DNA of 39,712 nt from Streptomyces griseoluteus (GCA_000717735.1 JOBE01000083.1:1-39712), one strand, 5' to 3'; shown: positions 8,455 through 17,256, counted from the stretch's first letter. Notes: generated from the sequence alone by a model not told the origin. Numbers and translations are program-made.

Positions 8455-8768
8455 GAGGTGCTGGTCTCCTTGCGGTCAGGTGACAAAGAGCCCACGCGTC
8501 GGCGGGTACGACCGGGGCTCCATCGGCCGAATCGAGGCCTCCGGTGGTGGACAGCGACAGAAGGCGGCTCGGTCCAGCGAGCGCTCCGCACTGTGGATCT
8601 CACCGAAGATGATCTCCATGCCTCGAATGCTCTGGCTCTCAGGAGACTGGGCGATGAACAAGACCCGGCATACTGCCGCCGATCAGTCGTCACACCGGAG
8701 GAGGCCGCCGTCGGCATCAGGGGATGGACGGCGGCCTCCTCCGAAGCGTGCCTGGGGCAGGCCCTCTT
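8455..8768. other. Gene-poor interval between exported-protein and MFS genes
   Basis: Apart from the strong stem-loop at 8696-8743, I see no supported gene in these 314 bases. Base composition is less GC-rich than the neighbours around 8590-8690, and a short plus-strand stretch reads TVDLTEDDLHASNALALRRL, which might be a gene remnant but has no start or known family. Confidence 0.4.
8696..8743 (-). terminator. Strong terminator after the second MFS gene
   Basis: Arms at 8696-8712 (CGGAGGAGGCCGCCGTC) and 8727-8743 pair perfectly over 17 bp with a 14-base loop, 25 bases past the MFS stop codon on the minus strand. Confidence 0.75.
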
Positions 8769-10121
8769 TCAGTGGCTGACAGGAACACCGGTGGTCGGTG
8801 ACTCCGGTACGCCAAGGCGCTGGGCATCCCTCTCCGGGCGCATGAAGGGGGTGGCCAGGAGACCGGTGACCAGCAGCAGCGCGGCCGTGACGAGCCAGCC
8901 GTTCTGATAGCCGATCGCGGCGGTCGCCGCGGCGTCCACGATCCAGCCCAGGATCAGGGGCGACACGATCCCGCCCAGGGCGAAGACCGCCACCAGGGCG
9001 CCAAGAACGACGCCGCGCTGGGAGGGTGGCGTGATCCGGGCGATGGCGGTCTGCGCGACGGTCATCATGACGAGGGCGAGGGCCATCGGGCCGAACATCA
9101 TCGGTACCTTGATCCAGAGCGTGTCGACGGTGGCGAACACGGTCACCGCGCCCGAGGAGGCCACCAACAGCAGGCCGGCACCGGCGCCGGCGGGCAGCCT
9201 TCCTCCGGTGCCGCGCCGGGCGGCCCGGCGAGCCAGCAGCCCGTGCGCCAGGAGAACCACGCCGTTTGCCACAGCACCCCCACCGACCACGACACTGGCC
9301 TGTTCGAGATCCCAGCCGACAACCGTCTGGAGATAGTCCGGCATCCATGTGAGTTTGGCACTCATCACCCAGTACGCCGCGAATGCGCCCAGAGCCGCCG
9401 TGATGAACGAGCCGGAGAGGAAGACGGACCTCAGCGGCACGTCTGCGTGCCCGGATCCGCCGTCCGTGACGCGTGCGCGACGGCCCACGGGCGGGGACAG
9501 CGGCCCCTCTCTGCCTTTCACCGTCCACACCGCTGCCCACAGCAGTCCCGCGAGACCCGCCGCCCCGAAGGCCCATCGCCAGCCGAAGTGGGAGATCACC
9601 GCCCCCAGGGTCGGTGCCGCCACCGCGACCCCCGCCGCCGCGCCCACCATGAGGATCGCGGTCGGCAAGGTGCGCTCCCGCTGCTCGAACCAACCGTGCA
9701 CATGATGGACCGCCACCGGCGCGGCGGGCCCCTCGGCGAAGCCGAGCAGCACCCTCGTCGCGATCAGCGTCCCGAAGCCCGCCGCGGCCCAGAGCATCGG
9801 GAGCTGAGCGAGCGACCACAGCAGGCCCATGACCAGGAGCAGTACCGATGTGCGGATCTTGCGCGTCAGGAACGACACGCCCAGCGCGGAGAGCGAGAAG
9901 AGGCTGAAGAACGCGGCCTGGGCGGCGCCGAACTCCTGGCGGCTGAGACCGAACTCCTTCATGATCTCCGGTCCGGCCAGCCCCAGGACGGCCTTGTCGG
10001 CGAAGTTCACCAGCATGAAGACCAGCAGCAGCCAGGTGGTCGTCCACGCCTGCCGACCGGCAGGCGACAGGGACACCGGACTTGTGCGCCCCTCCGCCGC
10101 ATTCGCTGCCTCCACGGGCAT
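8769..10121 (-). CDS. MFS transporter, second paralogue
   Basis: This 450-residue major facilitator permease is clearly paralogous to the product of 2241-3548. Shared blocks include NFADKAVLGLAGPEIM in helix 1, RTSVLLLVMGLLWSLAQLPM in the helix 2-3 region, RVLLGFAEGPAAP in helix 4, and the C-terminal ending MRPERDAQRLG. The ATG at 10121 overlaps the last base of the upstream sulfatase-like stop (TGATG), so translation is coupled and the two proteins probably act on the same compound. The likely role is import of an organic or sulfated anion. A strong terminator follows. Confidence 0.85.
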   Translation of the reverse strand: MPVEAANAAEGRTSPVSLSPAGRQAWTTTWLLLVFMLVNFADKAVLGLAGPEIMKEFGLSRQEFGAAQAAFFSLFSLSALGVSFLTRKIRTSVLLLVMGLLWSLAQLPMLWAAAGFGTLIATRVLLGFAEGPAAPVAVHHVHGWFEQRERTLPTAILMVGAAAGVAVAAPTLGAVISHFGWRWAFGAAGLAGLLWAAVWTVKGREGPLSPPVGRRARVTDGGSGHADVPLRSVFLSGSFITAALGAFAAYWVMSAKLTWMPDYLQTVVGWDLEQASVVVGGGAVANGVVLLAHGLLARRAARRGTGGRLPAGAGAGLLLVASSGAVTVFATVDTLWIKVPMMFGPMALALVMMTVAQTAIARITPPSQRGVVLGALVAVFALGGIVSPLILGWIVDAAATAAIGYQNGWLVTAALLLVTGLLATPFMRPERDAQRLGVPESPTTGVPVSH

Positions 10122-11533
10122 CACACCCCCAGTGGTGCGCTGTCGTCCACCGGGGTGCCGCACCCGCAGCTGTCGTCGTCGACGACGCCCACGCTGATGG
10201 CTCCCGAGGCCCGCCGCCGCCCCGCGTCGCTGCGCGTCAGTTCGGTGGCGACGTCCGTGCCCTCGGCGACGGCGGCGGATTCGGCGGCCGCCCAGTCGAA
10301 GACACCGCGCGCCATCGTCGAGGTCTCCCGCTCGGCCCGGTGGGCGAAGACCTCCGCCCGGACCCGGGCCACGGCTCGGTCGGCCGGTGCGGCCAGTGCC
10401 GCGGTCTCGGCCAGATGCGCCGCCAGACGCAGTTCCCCGCGGCCGAGCAACCGCTCGGCCCGGTCCGCCAGCGCCCGCGCGCCGCCCGCCGCGTCGGCGA
10501 GCTCGGCGGCGAGCGCCGCTTCGGGAGCCGGCTTGAGGTTCGCCGGGTTCTGGTCGTACCAGCCACCCCACAGCCGCCAGAGGTTGCGTACGACGAACTC
10601 CGGCTCGTCGTAAGCCGGGTGCAGGTACGGCTTCTCCAGGAGGCCTGGGGGAACCTTCACACCGTGCAGCACCTCGTCGAGGCGTGCCCCGGCGTTCATC
10701 AGGTCGCGCGTCTGGTTGCACAGTGACTCAAGGAGCTCCGCAGTGTCGCCGAGGGCCTGACGGATGCGGTCGGCGCCGAGGATCGGCACACCGTGTCCCG
10801 GGAGCAGTATCTCGGCGTCCAGCTCCTGCATGTCGCGCAGCGCCTGTGCCCACTCCACCGGATAGCGCTGCACCTTCTGCGGGTTCCCGGCGTTCGGCGA
10901 GTTCCAGATGAACAGGTCACCGGTACACAGGGTGCGCAGTTCCGGGATCCACACGTAGGTGTGGTCGTCCGTCTCCCCGCGCGCGTGCACCAGCTCGAAG
11001 GTCAGCTCTCCCCGACGCACGGTGAGCCGGTCCCGGTAGGTCGTGTCCGGGTAGCGGTACTCCGTCGGCCACTGCAGCGATGGGACACCGAACTGCCGCC
11101 TGTTGATCCACGTGTTGTATCCGGCGGTCTCCCGGTAGCGGTCGAAGCGCGCCGCCACCGCCTCGTGCGCGAAGACCTCGGGGCGTCCCGTGCCGGCGTC
11201 GGCTGCCTCTTGGTCGAAGGGGCCCACCCCGAAGACGTGGTCGACGTGGCCATGGGTGTAGACGACCGCGCTCACCGGAGCCTTCGAGTGGCCGCGTACC
11301 GACGTGTGCAGCTGTGACGCCGTACGGAAGTCGCCCGAGTCGACCAGCACCAGGCCGTCACCGGTGTCGAACACCGCCACGTTCGCGAAGGCGGGGAAGA
11401 ACCCGGTCCGTTCACCGACGGGTACGAGACCTCCGCCGGCGAACTCTCCCGTGAAGTGGGCCAGCAGCGTCTCCTCCCCGGACCAGACCCGGTCCGCGTA
11501 TGCCATGTAGCCGCTGGAACTGTGTTCTGTCAT
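10121..11533 (-). CDS. MBL-fold alkyl-sulfatase-like hydrolase
   Basis: This 470-residue enzyme has a metallo-beta-lactamase domain with the zinc motif THGHVDH at 93-99, then HARGETDDHT, the bridging Asp in LCTGDLFIWN, and LLPGHG. The following helical region (PYLHPAYDEPEFVVRNLWRL, then GGWYDQNPANL) matches the dimerisation domain of SdsA1/BDS1-type alkyl sulfatases. The usual third SCP2-like domain is absent. Instead the protein ends with an acidic tail bearing CGCG (DDDSCGCGTPVDD). No signal peptide is seen. The start at 11533 is set by GAGGAG nine bases upstream. It is co-translated with the MFS transporter and divergent from a PucR-type regulator. Hydrolysis of a sulfate ester or related group is inferred; other MBL hydrolases share this layout. 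Confidence 0.78.
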   Translation of the reverse strand: MTEHSSSGYMAYADRVWSGEETLLAHFTGEFAGGGLVPVGERTGFFPAFANVAVFDTGDGLVLVDSGDFRTASQLHTSVRGHSKAPVSAVVYTHGHVDHVFGVGPFDQEAADAGTGRPEVFAHEAVAARFDRYRETAGYNTWINRRQFGVPSLQWPTEYRYPDTTYRDRLTVRRGELTFELVHARGETDDHTYVWIPELRTLCTGDLFIWNSPNAGNPQKVQRYPVEWAQALRDMQELDAEILLPGHGVPILGADRIRQALGDTAELLESLCNQTRDLMNAGARLDEVLHGVKVPPGLLEKPYLHPAYDEPEFVVRNLWRLWGGWYDQNPANLKPAPEAALAAELADAAGGARALADRAERLLGRGELRLAAHLAETAALAAPADRAVARVRAEVFAHRAERETSTMARGVFDWAAAESAAVAEGTDVATELTRSDAGRRRASGAISVGVVDDDSCGCGTPVDDSAPLGV

Positions 11534-11665
11534 AGCGTCCGGCTCCTCAAGGACTCCCATGGGTCGCCGTCCTGCCCGAAGTGGCGGCCCGCTGATGTCC
11601 GTAGAGTCTGCGCCGGAGACCGGCGGGACGACATCCGTCGTCCTCACAGTCGGAAGCGACCGACC

Positions 11666-11681
11666 CTGTGATTCGTCACAG
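11666..11681. promoter_or_regulatory. CRP-like palindrome before pucR-type gene
   Basis: CTGTGA (11666-11671), four bases, then TCACAG (11676-11681) is perfectly symmetric and contains GTG-N6-CAC, the core described for Streptomyces Crp. It lies 11 bases before the ribosome site of the regulator gene, a position where binding would repress it, and about 130 bases upstream of the divergent hydrolase. Confidence 0.5.
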
Positions 11682-11702
11682 TCCCTTCGAAGAGGAGAGT
11701 CG

Positions 11703-12941
11703 ATGCCGAGCGACCCGCTGCCCGGGCCCCGTACGACGTATCCGGCGCTGTCTCCTGCCGCGCAGGCTCTTGCCACGCGCTGCGAGAGTCGCGTCAACGA
11801 GCTCGCCCGCAGCATGGCCCGTGACGCCTTCGAGCGGCTGCCGGGATACGCCGACCTTCCCGCGGACGTCAAGGACGTGGAGATCGCCGCGACGGTCCGC
11901 AACGGCCTGCGCCTCTTCCTGCGCCGCGTACGAGACCCCCAGGGGCGTGCCGGTGACCACCGCCTCTTCCGCGAACGCGCCGCCCAGCGCGCCGAGGAGG
12001 GCATGCCCCTGCACACGCTTCTGCGCAGCCACTCCACAGCCGTCTACGTCCTGTGGCAGGCCCTCCGGGACGAGGCCGCCGACGAGGAAGCGGGCGCGCT
12101 CATCGAGCTCGTCGACTTCCTCCTGCGCGGCCACGAAGCCGTCATCGGCGCCGTGGCCGAGACCTATCTCATCGAGCAGGCGACTCTTGCGGCCGAACGC
12201 CGTGAGCACCACCGCGCCCTGGTGCGCGGGCTGCTGGACGGCTCGGTGCCTCCCCTGCGCGCCTTCGAGGAGCTGGGAATCGAAAGCCCCTGTCTCGTCG
12301 TCCATCTGCATCTTCCGCGGGAGGAGGGAACGACGACCACGGCCGTCGCAGACCGCCGCCTGGTCCGCCGCGTCCAGTCCGTCGTCGACCGCACCATGAG
12401 CGCCGAGACGGTGTCGCTGCTCGGCGTCGACGGAGGCCACGTGATCGTTCCGCAGCGGGCCGACGGCGAGGGCGACGTCCGTGCCTGCGAGGAGCTGTGC
12501 GCCTCGCTGAGGCAGGTCTGCGGCGACGACGTCAGACTGGCCGCCGTCACCGCTGCCACTGCTGAGGACGTGCCGACTGCCGCCCGCACGGCAACGGACA
12601 TCGTCCGCATCGCCCGCGCCTGCGGCCGCACCCCGGGCTTCCACCTCATGGACGACGTCCTGCTGGAGTACCACCTCTCCCGGCACGACGAGAGCAGCGA
12701 CCGCATCGCCGCCCTCCTCAACCCCATCGAGAACCGCCCCGACCTCATCGACACCCTGCGCGTCCACCTCGAACACCGGCATGACCGCCGCAGCACCGCA
12801 CACCACCTCGGCCTGCACCCCAACACCGTGGACAACCGACTTGCCAGAATCACCGAACTCACCGGCCTCGACATCGCCTCCCCACGCGGGAACGCCCTGG
12901 CACTCGCCGCACTACTGCTGCGCGGCAACGTGCCCGGGTGA
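11703..12941 (+). CDS. PucR-family transcriptional regulator
   Basis: This 412-residue regulator has an N-terminal helical RsbRD-like sensor region (residues about 15-165) and a central degenerate GGDEF-like domain of the PucR type. The C-terminal PucR helix-turn-helix (RRSTAHHLGLHPNTVDNRL, with ITELTGLDI) lies around 360-395. GAGGAG at 11692-11697 fixes the ATG at 11703; longer upstream in-frame starts overlap the divergent hydrolase. PucR proteins usually control adjacent catabolic genes in response to a metabolite, so the MBL hydrolase and MFS operon are the probable targets. A Crp-type palindrome directly before the ribosome site may tie it to cAMP or growth phase. Confidence 0.85.
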   Translation: MPSDPLPGPRTTYPALSPAAQALATRCESRVNELARSMARDAFERLPGYADLPADVKDVEIAATVRNGLRLFLRRVRDPQGRAGDHRLFRERAAQRAEEGMPLHTLLRSHSTAVYVLWQALRDEAADEEAGALIELVDFLLRGHEAVIGAVAETYLIEQATLAAERREHHRALVRGLLDGSVPPLRAFEELGIESPCLVVHLHLPREEGTTTTAVADRRLVRRVQSVVDRTMSAETVSLLGVDGGHVIVPQRADGEGDVRACEELCASLRQVCGDDVRLAAVTAATAEDVPTAARTATDIVRIARACGRTPGFHLMDDVLLEYHLSRHDESSDRIAALLNPIENRPDLIDTLRVHLEHRHDRRSTAHHLGLHPNTVDNRLARITELTGLDIASPRGNALALAALLLRGNVPG

Positions 12942-13076
12942 CCACGACCACCCTTCCGATACGGTGCGTGACAGTGTCACAAGCGCAGCACGAGCCGCCT
13001 CGCCAGCGTGAACACCGTCAGGAACGCGCTGCGGCTGGGGAGAATGAAGGACCCGTGGGGAGCGGCTGGGGAGAAC

Positions 13077-13262
13077 TTCAAGAAGATCTCGGCCTGGGCC
13101 GCCATCCTCTTCGCACCCACGCTCGTCGGCACCATCTACGGGATGAACTTCGACACCGTGCCGGAGCTGCACTGGACGGGCGGATATCCGTTCGCGATCG
13201 GCTTGATGGGGGTCGTCTGCACCAGTCTGTACGTGATCTTCAAACGCCGGGACTGGCTCTAG
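13077..13262 (+). pseudogene. CorA magnesium transporter, C-terminal remnant
   Basis: About 61 residues beginning FKKISAWAAILFAPTLVGT contain the CorA hallmark YGMNF and the second transmembrane helix, and end with the basic tail IFKRRDWL. These are the last two transmembrane segments of a CorA Mg2+/Co2+ channel, normally over 300 residues. The preceding 23 codons of the open frame, from an ATG at 13008, do not match the family. The cytoplasmic funnel is gone, so a working channel is unlikely. It looks like a 5' deletion remnant beside the intact PucR-type gene. Confidence 0.8.
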
Positions 13263-13309
13263 GGAACGATCCCCTCCATGACGGAAACCGATCGATACCA
13301 AGTCCGCGC

Positions 13310-13762
13310 TCACGTCTGATCTGCGGTCAGCGGGGAGAGCGGCCGCTCGAAGAAGGTCTCCAGGACCACCGTCGCCTGCGTGCCGCTGACCCCCTCGATG
13401 GCGTAGATCCGCCGCAGTACGTCCTGCAGTTGCTCGGTGGTCGCGGTCCTGACCTTCACCAGCACCGAGGCGCTGCCGGCGATGACGTGCGCCTCCAGGA
13501 TCTCGGGGAGCGCGGCGAAGGCCGGGGCCGAGTCACCCATCCAGGACGTCGAGTCGACCATCACGTAGGCCAGGACGGCGCTGCCGACGGCGGCCGGGTC
13601 CACGTCGACGGCGGTGCGCCGGATGACGCCGCGCTCCCGCAGCTTCCGCACCCGCTCGTGGGCGGCACCGGCGGACAGGCCGACGGCCTGACCGAGCGCG
13701 GCGTAGGGCTGCGTGGCGTCCTGCTGGAGTTGGGCCAGCAGTGCGCGGTCGATGTGATCCAC
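13310..13762 (-). CDS. Lrp/AsnC family transcriptional regulator
   Basis: This 150-residue protein has an N-terminal winged helix (YAALGQAVGLSAGAAHERVRKL, read in two parts around 20-42) and a C-terminal RAM ligand-binding domain with the typical strand-helix-strand order (LEAHVIAGSASVLVKVRT, then EGVSGTQATVVLE). The GTG at 13762 is preferred because GGAG lies just upstream; an earlier in-frame ATG gives a 17-residue extension without support. It is divergent from the SMP-30 family lactonase gene and probably controls it and itself. Confidence 0.87.
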   Translation of the reverse strand: MDHIDRALLAQLQQDATQPYAALGQAVGLSAGAAHERVRKLRERGVIRRTAVDVDPAAVGSAVLAYVMVDSTSWMGDSAPAFAALPEILEAHVIAGSASVLVKVRTATTEQLQDVLRRIYAIEGVSGTQATVVLETFFERPLSPLTADQT

Positions 13763-13822
13763 AACTCTCCATTCGGAATCGGCTAGCCAGAACAGTATCT
13801 CATCTTGCAACATGCGCTTCGG

Positions 13823-13839
13823 GCCGATTCATATTCGGC
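13823..13839. promoter_or_regulatory. Inverted repeat in lrp/SMP-30 intergenic region
   Basis: GCCGA (13823-13827) and TCGGC (13835-13839) flank TTCATAT. A related ATTCGGAATCGG sits at 13771-13782 next to the regulator start. The AT-rich centre is typical of Lrp-type sites. Confidence 0.45.
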
Positions 13840-13868
13840 ATGGATGGGTTTCGTGAGGAGTGGACTTC

Positions 13869-14852
13869 ATGAGCGGCGACCGCCCGGGGCTTTACGAGAT
13901 GCTGGACGACCGGTTCCGTACCGGGAGGTGCATGAACGGTGACGAAGCACTGGAGGTCCTGTACACCGGCTGCCGTTGGGCCGAGGGCCCGATCTACGTG
14001 CCCGCCTGGCGCCAGGTGGTCTGGAGCGACATCCCCAACGACCGGATGCTGCGGTGGGACGAGGAGACCGGCGCGGTCAGCGTCTTCCGCCGCTCCGCGG
14101 GACACACCAACGGCAACACCCTCGACCGCGAGGGCCGGCTGATCACCTGCGAGCAGGGCAACCGCCGGGTGACCCGGACCGAACACGACGGCACCGTCAC
14201 CGTGCTGGCCGACCGGTGGCAGGGCAAGCGCCTGAACAGCCCGAACGACGCGGCCGTGAAGTCCGACGGTTCCATCTGGTTCTCCGACCCCGACTTCGGC
14301 ATCACCAGCGACTACGAGGGGTACCGCGCGCAGAGCGAGATCGGAGCCAACAACGTCTACCGGATCGATCCGGCCACGGGCGACGTGCGGCTGGTCGCGG
14401 ACTGCTTCGGCGCGCCGAACGGGCTGGTCTTCTCGCCCGACGAGCGGCAGCTGTTCGTCTCCGACACCCGCGCGGGCTTCATCCGTGTCTTCGACGTACG
14501 CGACGACGGCACCCTGTCCGAGGGCAAGGTCTTCGCCGAGGCCGGAGTCCGCGAGAAGGCTCGCTTCGACAACCTCCGTTTCGACGACGGCGGCCGGCTC
14601 TGGGCGGCCGCGATGAACGACGGCGTGCACTGCTACGACCCCGACGGCACCCTGATCGGCCGCCTGAACGTCCCTGAGGCGGTCGCCAACATCTCCTGGG
14701 GCGGCGCCAAGCGCAACCGCCTCTTCATCACCGCGGAGACCAGCCTGTACTCGGTGGTCATGGGCGTCACCGGCACCCACCCGACGGGACCGGGCCGACA
14801 GCCCTGGCTGGCCGGCCCGACGTTCGGCGATCCCGGCTCTGTGACGGCCTGA
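13869..14852 (+). CDS. SMP-30/gluconolactonase family protein
   Basis: This 327-residue protein is a six-bladed beta-propeller of the SMP-30/gluconolaconase/LRE family, which hydrolyses sugar lactones using one divalent metal. The metal-site elements are visible: AEGP at 38-41, RLNSPNDAAV with the Asn and Asp around 123-127, WFSDPDFG near 137-144, GAPNGLVFSPD, and the later VSDT/FDNLRFDDGG blades. The ATG at 13869 is chosen because GAGGAG lies eight bases upstream; a GTG three codons earlier overlaps that site. It has no signal peptide. The divergent Lrp/AsnC gene is the likely regulator. The exact lactone is not evident. Confidence 0.87.
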   Translation: MSGDRPGLYEMLDDRFRTGRCMNGDEALEVLYTGCRWAEGPIYVPAWRQVVWSDIPNDRMLRWDEETGAVSVFRRSAGHTNGNTLDREGRLITCEQGNRRVTRTEHDGTVTVLADRWQGKRLNSPNDAAVKSDGSIWFSDPDFGITSDYEGYRAQSEIGANNVYRIDPATGDVRLVADCFGAPNGLVFSPDERQLFVSDTRAGFIRVFDVRDDGTLSEGKVFAEAGVREKARFDNLRFDDGGRLWAAAMNDGVHCYDPDGTLIGRLNVPEAVANISWGGAKRNRLFITAETSLYSVVMGVTGTHPTGPGRQPWLAGPTFGDPGSVTA

Positions 14853-14901
14853 GCCTTCCGTGTGCGGTTCCATCGGCAGGTAGGGCGTAGGGCGCACATG
14901 G

Positions 14902-14926
14902 CCCGCGGTCATCGGCATGCCGCGGG
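14902..14926. terminator. Stem-loop between converging genes
   Basis: CCCGCGG (14902-14908) and CCGCGGG (14920-14926) pair, with weaker flanking complementarity (CACATGG and TCACGTG). It lies between the converging SMP-30 gene and the secreted lectin-type gene and could terminate both. Confidence 0.5.
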
Positions 14927-14991
14927 TCACGTGCCCATCCCCCCGTACCGGCCGCGGCGTGCGTCGCACGGCGGCGCGGCTCAGGTCGGGG

Positions 14992-17256
14992 TCAGTTGAT
15001 CGTCCAGCGCTGCAGGGGCGTTCCGGTGTCCGGCTGCTGGGTGACCGCGGCGCCGTCGGTGCCGGACGCGGTGGTGAGGACCAGGCCGCTCTTCACCGAG
15101 GTGACGGTGTACGTGCCGCCTGCCTGCCGTGCCATGGTCCAGCGCTGGTTGGTGCCGCCGGTGCAGGTCCACTGGATCACCTTGGCGCCGGCGGCCGTCG
15201 CCCCGCCGTCGACGTCGGCGCAGAGCCCCGACTCGGCGTTGGCGAGCTCGTAGGAGCCGTCGGTGCGGCGGGTGAAGCGCCAGGTCTGGTTGGCGCCGTT
15301 GTTCGGGGTCCAGGTGACGAGCTGGGTGCCGGGGGTGGTGCTGTGGCCGGGGTTGTCCAGTGCCTTTCCGCTCGCGGTGAGGGTGTGGTCGCCGCCGGGG
15401 ATCGTGCCGGGGGCCTCGCCGACGGGCGTGAGGGTCAGGGTCTGCTCGTTCGCGGTGCGTGTTCCGCCCACCGCGTTGCCCGTGCTGTTGGTCCATGTGC
15501 GGGTGGGGGTCGTCTCGACCGGCCGGTTCGAGGTGGCGGACATGCCGATCACGAGGCCGCTGTAGCGGTTGACCAGTCGGTACGTCCCGTTCGGGGTGCC
15601 GTCCGTGGCGGAGGTGCCGGGGACGACGAACCACTGCTGCCCGACGCCGGGGCCGCCCGCCGGGGCCGCGGTGACCGTCGGCCTGGTGCCCCAGGCGCGG
15701 GTGCTCGTGGTGGCGGAGTCGACGCCGAGGAGCTGTCCGGTGGCGCCGTTGGCGATGCGGTACGAGCCGTCCCCGTTGGTGTGGAAGATCCACGATTCCA
15801 GGGCCGCGCCGGTGGCCGACGGCACGGACGTGGTGGCCGTGCCGCCGGTGACCTGGGCGAGGACGCGGCCGCTCGCGTCGGCGACGCGGTACGCCTTGCT
15901 CGTGTCGACGGGCGCGGCGGGTGCGGAGGTGTCGATCGCCAGGTTGACGTACTCGCTCGACGTTCCGCCCGAGCAGCCGAAGGAGCAGTAGGAGCGGAAG
16001 TTCCTGCCGACGATCCCGGAGCCGGTCTTGTTCACGCCGTCGAGGAACCAGCGGTACCACGACGCGTTCCGGTAGCTGCCGGTGTCCCCGAGACGGAACC
16101 ACTTCTGGGTGGCGAGGTTGTCGGTGGCGTAGATCTCCTGGGGCGCGTTGCCGCTCTGGTCGACGGCCTGCGGCTCGCCGATGTACAGCCCCAGGTGGGC
16201 GTTGTACGTGATGTCCATGACGAACAGGGGTGAGGTGGCGGGCATGGTGCCCGCCGCGACCTGCTGGCTCACGGTGCCGGGGTTCGCCGGGTCGTACTCG
16301 TCCTCGACGGGGGTGTAGCCGGTCCCGCCGGAGGTCCCGACCGGCGTCATGTTGCTCTCGCGGCCCCCGACACCGGGCTCGGTCCAGGCTCCGTCGTACC
16401 ACTTCCTCCACGAACCGGGCGCCATCTTGCCGGAGATGGGCGCGCGGGCCACGTGCGCGTGGAAGGCCTTCCAGCCGCCGTTCTTCTCCACGATCCGTGA
16501 GCCGTAGAAGGCGTAGAAGTACCCCGAGGCGGTGTCGACGAACAGGCGCTGGTCCCCGTCGCCGTAGTGGTACGTCTGCTGCGGGAAGGCCGCCGTGTCG
16601 CCCCGCCGGGTGCTGTACGGGGAGGTGATGACGTGGCTCTTGATGGTCCAGGTCCTGCCCTGGTCGGTGGAGACCGCGTAGTCGATCCCGTCGTAGTGGA
16701 CGCCGTCACCGAACGGCTGCGGGGTGAACTCGTTGTGCACCAGGCCGTACCAGTCGCCGGTGTCCGGGTCGACCCACACCCCGGCCAGGTCGCAGAAGTT
16801 CCGCTGGGAGTAGCCGGAGCCGGCCGGCGGCGGGGTGGACTCCAGGCCGGTCGGGCTGTTGTTGCACCGCCACGTCGTGTCGTTGTTCCTGTCGTTGCCG
16901 TTCGCCGGGTTCACGGCGTCGCTGAGGGCGCTCGACCGGACGGCGGTGTCGAAGTTCGTGCCGGTGTAGAAGTTCCACTTGCGTTCCTGCGTCGCTCCGT
17001 AGAGCGCGTGGGCCTGCTGGAAGTAGAAGGTGCCGTCCTTGTCGATGTAGGTGGCGGCCGGGGTGTCGTCGGGGTGGGTCCACGATCCCTTCGCGCCGAC
17101 GGTGACCTGGTACGTGGCGGCGGTGGCGGCCGTCGACGCGGGTGCGCTCGCCGATGCCGGCGGCGTCGCCGCGGCGCCCCCTCCGGCCACGGCGAGGGAA
17201 ACGGCGAGGGTCACCGTGAGGACCGTACCGAGCAGACTTCTTCGAGGAGTTGACAA
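14992..17256 (-). CDS. Secreted protein with propeller-like domain and C-terminal ricin-type lectin domain
   Basis: This protein of about 754 residues starts at a TTG preceded by GGGAG. The start STPRRSLLGTVLTVTLAVS followed by an Ala-rich stretch is a Sec-type signal peptide. Residues 50-450 contain Asp-box-like STDQGRTWT (about 196-204) and many Trp/Tyr/Gly strands (YAFYGSRIVEKNGGW), suggesting a beta-propeller glycosidase or glycan-binding domain. A probable first ricin-like region lies around 480-620. The last 135 residues form a ricin B/CBM13-type trefoil with NQTW, NQRW and LQRW as the three QxW marks. It would bind and perhaps cut a polysaccharide outside the cell. No catalytic pair could be assigned, so a hydrolase name is not given. 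Confidence 0.78.
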   Translation of the reverse strand: MSTPRRSLLGTVLTVTLAVSLAVAGGGAAATPPASASAPASTAATAATYQVTVGAKGSWTHPDDTPAATYIDKDGTFYFQQAHALYGATQERKWNFYTGTNFDTAVRSSALSDAVNPANGNDRNNDTTWRCNNSPTGLESTPPPAGSGYSQRNFCDLAGVWVDPDTGDWYGLVHNEFTPQPFGDGVHYDGIDYAVSTDQGRTWTIKSHVITSPYSTRRGDTAAFPQQTYHYGDGDQRLFVDTASGYFYAFYGSRIVEKNGGWKAFHAHVARAPISGKMAPGSWRKWYDGAWTEPGVGGRESNMTPVGTSGGTGYTPVEDEYDPANPGTVSQQVAAGTMPATSPLFVMDITYNAHLGLYIGEPQAVDQSGNAPQEIYATDNLATQKWFRLGDTGSYRNASWYRWFLDGVNKTGSGIVGRNFRSYCSFGCSGGTSSEYVNLAIDTSAPAAPVDTSKAYRVADASGRVLAQVTGGTATTSVPSATGAALESWIFHTNGDGSYRIANGATGQLLGVDSATTSTRAWGTRPTVTAAPAGGPGVGQQWFVVPGTSATDGTPNGTYRLVNRYSGLVIGMSATSNRPVETTPTRTWTNSTGNAVGGTRTANEQTLTLTPVGEAPGTIPGGDHTLTASGKALDNPGHSTTPGTQLVTWTPNNGANQTWRFTRRTDGSYELANAESGLCADVDGGATAAGAKVIQWTCTGGTNQRWTMARQAGGTYTVTSVKSGLVLTTASGTDGAAVTQQPDTGTPLQRWTIN

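Noticed and set aside
8476..8661. 61-codon minus-strand frame in the gap before the MFS gene
   Set aside because: There is no ribosome site and no recognisable domain, and codon positions do not show the usual GC bias.
14917..16233. Long plus-strand frame antisense to the secreted lectin protein
   Set aside because: It has Gly/Val/Ala/Arg-rich low-information sequence, while the opposite strand has a signal peptide and QxW lectin motifs.
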